64,000 bases of DNA. Origin: Lumnitzera littorea (lineage: Eukaryota > Streptophyta > Magnoliopsida > Myrtales > Combretaceae). Under the pieces are notes generated by a model that searched no databases, was not told the origin of the DNA, and was given only the letters and a program-made list of their open reading frames with translations. The DNA is taken from NCBI GenBank assembly GCA_024138015.1, contig JAMXBB010000003.1, positions 36,888,878 to 36,952,877 on the forward strand. Direction: 5' to 3'. Shown in pieces: positions 25,577-35,380 of the stretch; the stretch's first letter is position 1; every line of letters begins with the position of its first letter. Both the position numbers and the translations under genes were made by a program.

Positions 25577-27170
25577 ATATATTTATTTTTTTATGTTCAT
25601 CCCTTCAAAATTATGACATTATAGGAGAGACAACTCCTCCATGGATATAATTGATTTCGATCAATTACCTTTAATATCATATTCAGTAGATGTAAGTTCT
25701 TGTCACTATGATAATTGAAATTTTTTTTTTAGAATTGGAAAAATTTGCTGATGACTTTGCTTTATATTAGGAGAATTCAAAATTTAGCTCTTGTATGGTA
25801 AGAATAAGTGGAACTAACTCAAATAATACATGAAATATGAGAGATAATATAATATAAATCTTTTTTGCTTTGTAAATAAACGAATTATTTATGAATCTTT
25901 AACTTATTTTAAAAATTTATTTGTATGTATAGGTTCAACATAGCAACCAAGATTTGGGACTTTAAGACAATGGGATAATTTCTAGAAATCAACTTGTAAG
26001 TTAGATTGAAATTTTATACTTTGGTTCTTTTTTTATACATTATGGTATTTCTTGTCAAGTCAAATATATTATTCAAAGACTTAGCTATATAGTTATTGCT
26101 ATTTTTTTAGCATTAAAATGGGAATAATGTTATTTTAATAAAATTTTCTACTAGGAGGTATCATAATACTATAATAAAACAATTATGTTATTATCTCACT
26201 CATTAAATTATATTTAGTCTCAATGGCATAATATTACACATGGGTGCCATTAAGCCTTGTGGGTAACGAAGACGTTAATAAATAATAGCAATTTGCTTTA
26301 ACCCTTCCTTAGTTGCCATGTGGTGCATTCTTATAATTCAAATATTGGATCTACTATGAGGATTATAAAATTAAACAAGATCAAACTAAAGAAAGCTGAG
26401 TTACTAGATTATCCTTTTTTTCATTTGATTTTTAAAAGTATTTCATAAATAATATTTTATATGTGCTTCTATATATTTTTTTGGTGAATTGTTATGTGCC
26501 TTGATAAAATGTCCTATAATCTTTGATTAGTACCAAATAATTATCAAATTACAACATCTCAAATCAAATTAATGAAAATATAATCTATACAATTTATAAA
26601 GACATAAATGGCACATCTAAAATAATAAAATAATAATTTTATTCAATCATTCCCATATGTTCAGATGAAACAAGACCTCGATTAAAACTATAATACTAAA
26701 ATTAAAGCCAAAATCAAATTAAAAAAAATGAACCAAATTTCATCTATTTAATTTAAAGATCACTGTTCATACTATTAAGTTACAACAATTTTGACTATTA
26801 AATATTAATGTTTAAAGACGCTTATTAGCTCAAAAATTCTAATTAAGAAAATTATAGGCTTCCCACTTTATTTGATTAATTTCTTGAATTAATATTAATT
26901 TCTTTTAAAATGCAATATGTTATAATTTTTTTTCTCTATAAGAACACATGAGTTGTACATTGAAAAGAAAAAAGGAAAAAAAAAAGTGAAATTCAATAAT
27001 TTTTTAAATTAATAATTCAATTGCTGTCATCCCAATGTTGGATCAAAATCTGTATTAATTATCCATGTTTGATTCTTTTATGCCTTCTCTTTCTCACTTA
27101 TCTTGTGAAAATATCAGTCCACATCTTGGCAGAGGAAAAAGCGTAGGAGACGTTTGCCGTTAATCACGAA
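25577..27170. other. AT-rich interior of the Mutator-like element, nothing recognised
   Basis: No coding stretch or repeat partner was recognised between the solo LTR and the right inverted repeat. Confidence 0.4.
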
Positions 27171-27282
27171 AAAAACTAGCATGGAGGATTAATGCGTATC
27201 TAGTCCAAATTGGCTTCTTCTTCTTCTTCTTCTTCTTTTTTTTTTTTTTTTGTTTGGGGTTAATATGCTAAGTGGCAAATTT
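27171..27282 (-). repeat. Right terminal inverted repeat of the Mutator-like element
   Basis: Reverse complement of 19784-19870 with an inserted (CTT)n and T tract at 27212-27251. Confidence 0.75.
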
Positions 27283-27300
27283 TAAGTGGCTGAGATAGCT

Positions 27301-27788
27301 AGGGGATAGCAAACGGACAGCAGATTTTTATCCACATTTTATTGATTGTCACTAATTTAATGTTTCCTTTCTTAATGGTAAATAACACCTTTATGAGGTT
27401 ATAAGTTTTACGAAATGTTCATATCAATATCCTTCATTTATTATTAACGATGACCGTTTTATTTTACCATTAATAATTTCTTTTTTATGTTAGTCCGTAA
27501 TTCTTGGTCAATCAGATTTAATGTGTCTTTAAGATTATTTATTGATAATTTAATCATTTACTAGTCCTCTTTATATTTATTATTTTAATATTTATCTATT
27601 TCCAATTTCATCAATTATTAGCCATTTAGAGCTTTAATACATGCTTATCATTCAGTATTTATAACATAAAATTTATAATGTTATGGATCCTTTATTATAT
27701 ATTACATCATATCTTATAGGAAGTAAATAAAAATTTTGATACTTTTTTAGAGATAGATACCCTTTTTTGCTACTTCCAAATTAAGTAT
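27301..27788. other. AT-rich spacer
   Basis: Between the Mutator-like element and the Tat element; nothing recognised. Confidence 0.5.
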
Positions 27789-28235
27789 CGTTGATAATCG
27801 GATTTCATCCGTTACAACTTACTCAGCCACTCGACTATTGTCAAGCTGAATAGCTCACTTCTTGGCAAATGCTGATTAACATAAATCCATATCTAATTTG
27901 AACTTCAGAAAAGTGAAGCAAACAATTATCACTTGATATAATTATATTACATAACTGTCCATTCTACCTACATTTCAGGAATATGCTTAACCAAGAAATC
28001 TTTACGTGTCCCAATAACTATGCAATTAACTGCTGTTTTAGACACTCGACATTCACTTATAAATACGGAAAGCAAGCACTGTAAGAATTATTTGACAACC
28101 CAACTACTTGTCTTATCTTCTCTTAACATTTATTAATTGATTTAGGCATCGGAGTGACCACACCAGACTTACCCTAATACCATTAGTTCTTTACGTTTTG
28201 CAAGAAGGAAATTATTCAGAAACCATACAACAACA
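27789..28235 (+). repeat. 5' LTR of the Tat element
   Basis: It is 447 bp. The start CGTTGATAATCGGATTTC corresponds to TGTTTATAGTTGGATTTC in the 3' LTR; the end is CATACAACAACA. A TATA-like TTATAAATAC lies near 28058. In the first 73 positions I count 17 mismatches with the 3' LTR by eye, most of them transitions, so the insertion is old. Confidence 0.9.
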
Positions 28236-28251
28236 TTTGGCACCACTTATT
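28236..28251 (+). promoter_or_regulatory. Primer binding site, degenerate
   Basis: TTTGGCACCACTTATT follows the LTR directly and resembles the TTTGGCGCC start usual after the 5' LTR in this group. Confidence 0.6.
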
Positions 28252-28270
28252 TTTTCTTAACTCACTCACA

Positions 28271-29595
28271 TGGTAAGAACTAGATTAACTAAAAATACAA
28301 GTGCTAGTACTTTATCTTACCACCTTTAAGGGGAAAATAGGTATACTAAAGAGTAACGTTTGGCTAAGTTGGAGTAGCTTTGTCTCAACTTAGCTAAAGA
28401 AAACCAAGAGTTGAACAAAAAACATGAAGAGATTCTTAATCTCCTTTATAGTAATGTCCACCCAAGTCAAAAGGCGATCACCATGCTGAGAGCAGTGATG
28501 ACTCGATTTATTCTCGTGAATTACCGAGAAAGCAAGCTAGAGTTACAATAGAACCCTCTACCCTTACGCTCAAGAAAAATGATAAGAGGAAGCAACTATA
28601 GCAGGTGCATCATGCTAGACCTTCGCATGTTATCACCCCTATTACGATGAGTAAACAATTCCAAATTAAGAAGAGTCCTTTTATCCCCGAAATCCTAGAG
28701 GAAGTTATACCATGGCATATTAAGTTGCCACAATTTAAAATATATGATGGAACTAAAGATCTTGAAGATCACCTCGAGTACTATCATACTCTAGCCAAAT
28801 TGCATGGTTTAAGCAACACTATGGCTTGCCAGGCATTTCCTTCAACATTGAGAAATGCAGTAAGTACATGGCTTAAATACTTGAAGCCAAATATGATTTC
28901 GTGTTTCAAGGATTTGGTAGAAGTGTTTCTTCAACACTTCCTTGCGAGTAAGCAACCTGTCAAGGATTCTTCCATCCTTAATACGATAAAGCAAAGATTA
29001 GAAGAAACTATTAGAGATTACCTACCTAGGTTTATGGTCGAGATGGTTCAGATTCTAGAACTGGACATGAGCGTAACACTTAACACCATTATAGACTGTA
29101 TCAAATCCTATGGAGACTTTTTCAAGTCCTTCGCTAAAAACAAGTTGAGAACATTTGCCAAGTTCAAAGCTAGAGCCACGTCTTCCATCTAACAAGAAGA
29201 CAACATAAAAGCTTGTAGAGAAGCTAATCAAAATAGAGGAGACAAGAAGAGTGCCAAGAGGAGAAGTCCGAAAGATCGATTTAGAACGAACAATGATCAA
29301 TGTCCTAACTGCAAGAAAAAATGACCATGAATTTCAACATACTCTATCCGTACACCAATCAATTGTCCAATTTTCGACATATTAATGGAAGTACGCGGAT
29401 AGAGAGGTGTGTTGTAGTGGCTAGAGAGTATGAGAGAAAACCTATCAAGGCGAAATTCCAACAAGTATTGTGATTTCAATCGCGATAGAGGCCATAACAC
29501 CGACGAATGCATCCAACTTAAGAATGTAATTGAGGATGCAATTCAGTGAGGGTACTTGCGTAAGTTTTTGGCACAAGATGCCGAGAATATTGAGT
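28271..29595 (+). pseudogene. gag of the Tat element
   Basis: Gag would form the particle and bind RNA. The first ATG after the LTR (28271) opens MVRTRLTKN. After a broken spacer the capsid core is open at 28605-29192: KLPQFKIYDGTKDLEDHLEY, MACQAFPSTLRNAVSTWL, DLVEVFLQHFLASKQ, KQRLEETIRDYLPRF. A zinc-knuckle relic follows near 29467-29512 (CDFNRDRGHNTDEC), then DAIQ.GYLRKFL. The order and spacing agree with Tat gag. It is interrupted by stops before 28605 and after 29192. Confidence 0.85.
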
Positions 29596-30460
29596 GACCA
29601 TCTCAAAAGAGACAAGAAGATCAGGATAATGTTACCAGATTAGTTGTTGCTAGGAAAGATACAAGAGGCGAAAACATTAGTAGAGAATTGAATGAAGCAA
29701 TCAATACTGTTGTCAGCAGACCTTCTACTATAGGTCGATCAAGCTCTTTGAGTTCAACCAACGCCATTAATTATGTTTGCAATATCCAGAGCAAAAAGGT
29801 CAAATCGACAATACGGTTCATTTCATAGAAGAATATTTTCAAGGAATTCAAAGGCTGCATATGACATACTTATGGTTAGTACGAAAGTTACCAACTTCGA
29901 GGTCAAGAAAATTCTTGTTAACACAGGAAGTTTGACAAACATTATATTTCAACACATTTTTTATCAGATGAGACCAAAGATCAAAGCACAGTTGAGATCC
30001 TATAGCTATGATTTGTATGTCTTCAACAATTAACCTGTCTCGATAACTAGAGTAATTTCATTACCAATCTAGATTGGACATAACAAGCATGTTGTGGAAG
30101 AAAAAGTGGTTTTCCTTATAGTCAATTGTTGGTCCCCATACAATATGATCATGGGACAACCGTGTCAACACTTATTTGGCATCGTCCCTTCCACTGCTTA
30201 CCTCAAGGCCAAATTCCCCATTCTTATGGGAGTTGGTGTATGCAAAGGAGGTCAATAGTTAGCAAGATCATTATATATAAAGGCATTAAGGTGAGAAGAA
30301 ATTTTTTAAGTTAAAACATGCTTAGAAGGAAAGTCAGTCAACATAGACAATGTTAAGGATGAAATAGAGGAAATTTCATCGGGAGACGATCCTAAAAAGA
30401 CGACCAAGATAAGGAAACCTTTACTAGTAGATATCCGTAAAAGGATAATCAACTTTCTAT
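29596..30460 (+). pseudogene. Aspartic protease of the Tat element
   Basis: The protease would process Gag-Pol. The stretch open at 29773-30033 has the active-site region KKILVNTGSLTNIIF, where the family has VDTGSS; the catalytic Asp is now Asn. The downstream flap reads MIMGQPCQHLFGIVPSTAYL, near 30150-30205, as in the family (IMGRPWL..AVPST). Stops separate the segments. The pre-RT linker runs on to 30460. Confidence 0.8.
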
Positions 30461-31443
30461 AGGATAATACTGTTGTATTCACATGGTCCCCCTTAAACAT
30501 GGTGTATGTCCCTAGAAACGTTATGGTACACAAGCTTCAGATAGACCCAAGTGTAAAAGTGATCCTACAAAAGAAAAGGCATTTTGCCCTCAAGAGGCAA
30601 GCAACCATAGAAGAAGAAATCCAGAAACTTTTAAAGGTATGATTCATTCGAGAAGAGCCTTATCCAACCTAGTTAGCCAATTGTGTGTTAGTCAAGAAGT
30701 TTAACTGTAAATGATGCGTGTACATAGACTTTACGAACCTTAAAAAGGCTTGTCCCAAGGATTGCTTTCCCCTACCAAGAATTGATCAGATGCTTGATTC
30801 GACCGCCGAGCATGCGTTGCTCTCTTTCATAGATGCCTTTTCTAGTTATAACCAAATTAAAATGGATGAGGAAGACGAAGTCCACACATCATTTGTCACT
30901 AATTTCAGAACATATTTTTATATAGTGATGCCCTTTAAGCTAAAAAATGACAATGCAACTTATCAACAGCTTGTCACTATGATGTTCAAGCCCTAGATCC
31001 ATTGAAATGTTGAAGGTTATATGGATGATATGAACACAAAAAGCACGACCAAAGATCTGCATCTTGCAGATTTTGAGAAGACATTCACTACCTTAAGGAG
31101 AAACAATATGAAGTTGAATTCGCAGAAGTGCATCTTTGGTACTACATTGGGAAAGTTTTTAGGATACATGGTCACTCGGCATTGCATTGAAGCAAATTTG
31201 AGAAAGATTGATGCGGTAAGGAACATGAAATCTCCTTGTACTATCAAAGAGGTCCATGAACTTATTGGGCGAATAGTTGCCCTTATCAAGTTCGTGTTGA
31301 GAAGTGTAAATAGGTATGCAAAAATCTTTAAAATTTTAAAGAATTCGAGAGACTTCAAGTGGACAGATGATTGCGAGAGGGCCTTCAATGAACTTAAAGA
31401 ATTTCTCGCGTCACCTTCGATACTCTCAAGACCTATCCTATGA
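30461..31443 (+). pseudogene. Reverse transcriptase of the Tat element
   Basis: It reads FTWSPLNMVYVPRNVMVHKL, KKRHFALKRQATIEEEIQKL (near 30570-30640), then open stretches at 30718-30996 (VYIDFTNLKKACPKDCFPLP, FIDAFSSYNQIKM, ATYQQLVTMMF) and 31021-31443 (MDDMNTKS, NMKLNSQKCIFG, GKFLGYMV, LIGRIVALIKF). The catalytic YMDDM box is intact at 31018-31032. Stops at 30640, 30672, 30713 and 30996 break the frame. It is the best preserved part of the element. Confidence 0.9.
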
Positions 31444-32344
31444 GAAAATTTGTATTTATACTTATTAGTTAGTTATCAAGCGCTTTCTTCTATATTGGTC
31501 CGAATTGACGACAAGGAGCATCGACTAATCTATTACATAAGTCATGTCCTTTAAGGATCGAAGCATCGATATACAAAGATTGAAAATTTTGTGTTAACAG
31601 TGGTTCTCTCAGCTAGGAATTGAAACCGTATTTTGAAGCCTACTAAATTATAGTCCTCACTGATCAACCTTTGCAACAGGCATTGCAACAGTCAGATTCT
31701 TTGAGAAGGATGATATAATATGCCTTGAAGCTAAGCGCCTATGGTGTATAGTATAAACCCAAAATGGCATTAAAAGCTCAAGTACTAGCAAATTTCTTGG
31801 CCGAGTTCACAAGTGAAGAGGATAATGTGGAAATTGCCGAGAAACCAATATGGTATCTTTATGTCGATGGTTCCTCCACTAGAGAGGGAAGTGGTGCGGC
31901 CCTAATATTGTAAGGACCCTACAACATCAAGGTTAATTATGCCCTAAAATTTGAATTTCTAGCTAGCAATAATAAAGCGGAATATGAAGCCTTAATAGCT
32001 AGACTTAAATTAGCAAAGGAAGTAGGTGCCAAGAAACTCAAAGTCTTCTCAGATTTACAATTTGTAGTAAATCAGGTCTAAGGGAGTTATGTGGTGAAGG
32101 AAGAGGAAATGAGCAAGTACTTATTCGTAGTATGAGCGATCATAGAAGAAGTCCAGTCCTTACCAGTACAAGAGGAATTTCACAAAAGAATTTCAGTTCA
32201 TAGTATAAGCTTTCAAAGCTAGTTAGCATGGCATTTCTTGATTTGAGTAATAAACTCTTTGTCGAGTTTCTCTTATACAAGAGTTTATCAATTGCCATAC
32301 AGAGTTATGAATTGGCTTCTTACCTGAAAGAGAAGTCCTAGATA
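31444..32344 (+). pseudogene. Dual RNase H region of the Tat element
   Basis: First comes a poorly preserved gypsy RNase H (SILVRIDDKEHRLIYYISH, 31480-31545; KIENFVLTVV). Next is a second, archaeal-like RNase H (31840-32090): WYLYVDGSSTREGSGAAL, NNKAEYEALIARLKLAKEVG, KVFSDLQFVVNQV. Its Asp, Glu and Asp metal ligands are all present. Having both RNase H types in a row is the diagnostic trait of the Tat lineage. In-frame stops occur at 31441, 31912 and 32080. The connector toward integrase (ELASYLKEKS) reaches the inserted solo LTR at 32350. Confidence 0.85.
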
Positions 32345-32349
32345 GATCC

Positions 32350-33569
32350 TGATATTTGGTAAGGGCACCTATCAATTTTAATATAACGGATGTGAGTCCG
32401 AGTCGATCCCTCAGAGACTTCGAGTACAAATATTAACCTTAACTTTATTATCTAACCAGAAAATTGTGATGAGTTGAATAAATTAAAAATACTAAAATTA
32501 ACAAATTAACCTAATTATGAGACTTGATTAAGCAATTTAGAAAGTGATAAAACTAAGAACGACTTCAAGAAGGTAATAACGTATTTAGGAATTATTTCCC
32601 CTAGTGTTTAACATGTGACCGCTTAAAATATATTCAATTCAATTTCTATTATTCTTGACCGGAGGAATTCATAATTAAAGTTAATACCTTTCTCAAGCAT
32701 ATTAACCCTAATCCTAAATTATTTACCGAAATCTCTTTATTTAGTAATATAACTTAGAATTGCATTAATGTATAATGAATTCCCACACAAACAATCAACT
32801 TTCCGGAAGAAACATGTATCTTATCTCTAAGTACACATGTAATTCTCTTTATACATGTAATTTCTCAATCATCATGCATAATATCATAGATTGATACTCT
32901 AGAAATATCAATTAACAATTAAATAATCATAATTGAATCAAGAAAAGATAGAAACTTCATTGAAAATTATCAATCTATCTAATAGTCACATGAAACCCTA
33001 GGTTCCATAATCCTAAATACAAGAGTTTTAAGCTATCATAATGAAACTAAAAACGAATTCCAACAAAACCAATAAATAAAACATGAAAACCCCTTTTGTT
33101 GATGATAAATCTCTTCAATCTTGAAGTTGGGTGTTGCTTTCGCCTTTTTCTTCTCCTTCTCTTCAAGTCTCTTCTCTCTTTAATGTCCAATTCTCCATGT
33201 GAAACCCTAATATGTCCTTTTATAATGTATTGTAAGGTTTCCGTTTTCTTCACCAGACACGGCCTGGGACACAGTCGTGTCCCCAGGTTGTGTAACTTTC
33301 TGACCTTGGCAAATTTTCCTAGATGGACACAGCCTGGGGACACGACTGTGTCCCAAACTGTATAACTTCAAAATTTTATAACTCATTTGTTTGAACTTCA
33401 AATTGAGTGAAACTTGATTCCGTTTCTTTGTTTTCAATCTAAGAACGCGTTCAAACCTTGAAATCAAAATTTTACTCAATTAAATATCAATTTCTTTAAA
33501 GAAAACAAAAAATGTAGGGGAAATACTATAAAATCATCATATGAAATATGTTTAAAATCAAAGTTATCA
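32350..33569 (-). mobile_element. Solo LTR of the TGATA family with perfect 5-bp duplication
   Basis: Starts TGATATTTGGTAAGGGCACC and ends AATCAAAGTTATCA, 1220 bp. It is flanked by GATCC at 32345-32349 and GATCC at 33570-33574, a perfect target duplication. Joining the flanks restores the expected pol connector (..YLKEKS.IDP to IINYLKDS..). It is similar in order to copies A, B and C. It carries two 18-bp palindromes, GGGACACAGTCGTGTCCC (33266-33283) and GGGACACGACTGTGTCCC (33337-33354). Orientation is set by similarity to copy A. Confidence 0.92.
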
Positions 33570-33574
33570 GATCC

Positions 33575-34797
33575 CATTATAAATTATCTAAAAGACAGTG
33601 TCCTCCCTAAAGATAGGAAAGAGGCTTGGAGATTGATTTATCAAGCTACAAATTACATATTGATCAATGATCAACTGTACAAGCACGGTATCTCCCAACC
33701 TTATCTTCGATGCCTCCAACTGAATGATGAACAATGAGTGTTGTTTGAGTTACACGACGGCGTATGCAGTAACCATGTGAAAGCTCAAACGCTATATATC
33801 CATGTCATTCAACTCGACTATTATTGGTCGACAATGAAGCAAGACATAAGAACATCTGTTCAACATTGTCCACAATGCCAAAAGCATAAGGCATTAAGTC
33901 ATGCGCCATCCACTGAATTATGCTATCTAACTATCCTTGGCCTTTTGCCTAGTAAGGATTAGACATACTTAAACCATTTCTGAAGTCTGCCTCCTAGTAA
34001 CAATTCGTCATTGTTGCTATGGATTATTTCATGAAGTGGGCAGAGGCCAAAGCATTGGCAAGGATAACAAAACAGAAGGTTGAAGCCTTTGTCTTCAACT
34101 TCATTATATCAAGGTCTAGCATCCCATTCATGATAATCACAGATAATAGACCATAATTCGACAATGAAAAGTTTCAAGCAGTTTGTGAGAAACACAACAT
34201 CCACTTCAATTACATGTTGGTAGCTCACCCTTAGACTAATGGGCAAATAGAAGCTATCAATAAAATTATCTTCGGTAGCTTGAAAAGGAAAGTTAGTCAA
34301 GCAAACGAAAGATGGACTAATGAATTGCAAGAGGTTTCATGGGGATATCAAACTACTTATAGAATCGCAATAGGAGAAATGCCCTTCAATATGGCCTACG
34401 GTTTAGAAACTATACTACCAATTGAATTAGACCTGCCAAATCTTTGTACACAAAATTTTGATGTGATGACCAATCAAGTCTAGTTAATGACTAATTTGGA
34501 TATAATTAAGGAAATTAGAGATATTGTAAGAGCAAGAGTTACAGCATACTAGCATAGGGTAACTAAGTATTATAACCAGAAGGTAAGACATAAGGTCTTT
34601 CAACCTGGAGATCTGGTTTACTGAAAGTTAAAGGTTATAGGCGTGTAAGAGAGATAAGGGAAACTCGATGCAAATTAGGAAGACCTAGTTAGGGTTCGGG
34701 AAGTTATTGGTGAGGGGGCCTATTGACTAGAAAGGTTAAATGGAATAATGATCCCTTATGCATGGAATGCCGAGAACCAGAAATTTTATTTTAATTA
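33575..34797 (+). pseudogene. Integrase of the Tat element
   Basis: It would insert the cDNA. The HHCC finger is intact at 33738-33880 (H in ELHDG, H in SNHVKA, then HCPQCQKH). The catalytic core in shifted frames has IVAMDYFMKWAEAKAL (near 34015), FMIITDNRP (near 34130) and NGQIEAINKIIFGSLKRK (near 34240-34290): Asp, Asp and Glu are all present. The stretch at 34280-34483 is open (ERWTNELQEVSWGYQTTYR, MPFNMAYGLETILP). The C-terminal region reads YNQKVRHKVFQPGDLVY (near 34570-34620). Stops occur at 33960 and 34153. Confidence 0.88.
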
Positions 34798-35104
34798 ATT
34801 CTCATTTGTTCAGTTGTTTCGAAAAACAATTATGCTATGTTCAAAGTTCTGACTTTTATTTGTTTCTCTTACTAATCTTTTTTATGATCAAGAAGTTATC
34901 ATTTAAAGTTCAAATTACACTAAACAAATTAATGTCTTTTAAAGGTTCAAATCTAGCATGGTTAACGAACTTTGTAATTTATCCATACAACAGATTAAAG
35001 AACGTAAATGTTCTGATAGGCAATCTTACAATACTAACTAAGTGACTAACCTACATCTCAAATGACTAATGGACAGCCTTTATATAAAAGGCACTTGATA
35101 CATT
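34798..35104 (+). other. Post-pol spacer of the Tat element
   Basis: AT-rich and without recognised coding, leading into the tandem repeats. Confidence 0.4.
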
Positions 35105-35268
35105 ACATGTGAAACAAAACATGCTAAGAAAAATAGGTGTATGAAACAAAACATGCCAAGAAAATAAGCATGTGAAATAAAACATGCTAAAAAAGTTCGA
35201 CATGTGAAATAAACATGCTAGGAAATGATAAAGTACGTGAAATAAAACTTGCTAAAACTACTAAATTA
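35105..35268 (+). repeat. Tandem repeat in the 3' region of the Tat element
   Basis: About five units of 27-35 bp built on CATGTGAAATAAAACATGCT followed by a variable AAGAAAATAAG-like tail. Short tandem arrays between pol and the 3' LTR are a known trait of Tat elements. Confidence 0.75.
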
Positions 35269-35380
35269 CGCATGAGGAAATGTGCGTAAGATTAATAACA
35301 AATACAATGTCAAATTTTCGACCACTCAACCAAATATTGTCTATACAAAAGATAACAAATCAATTACAAGGGAAACAATC

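Larger units (their letters stand above)
19765..27300 (+). mobile_element. Mutator-like element with long terminal inverted repeats
   Basis: The two ends are inverted copies of each other: GCATATTAAC, GCCAATTT, TAGATAYGCATTAA and CCATGCTAGTTT appear in order at 19797-19870 and, reverse-complemented, at 27282-27171. The similarity extends weakly outward to about 19765/27300 and inward for some tens of bases. Between them is a FAR1-type Mutator transposase in plus orientation. The element is about 7.5 kb, of which 2.1 kb is a later solo LTR (23479-25576). Exact tips and a 9-bp duplication could not be fixed. Long TIRs plus a FAR1/MULE transposase define the superfamily. Confidence 0.75.

Noticed and set aside
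19784..27282. A clean 9-bp duplication for the Mutator-like element
   Set aside because: Candidate nonamers (AGACAGTGA and TAAGTGGCT) do not match, and the inverted similarity extends past these points, so the tips are unknown.
33047..33479. Several overlapping open frames with similar peptides on both strands (LGHSRVPRLC, TQPGDTTVSQ)
   Set aside because: The peptides repeat because the DNA is palindromic in the LTR; they do not represent a protein.
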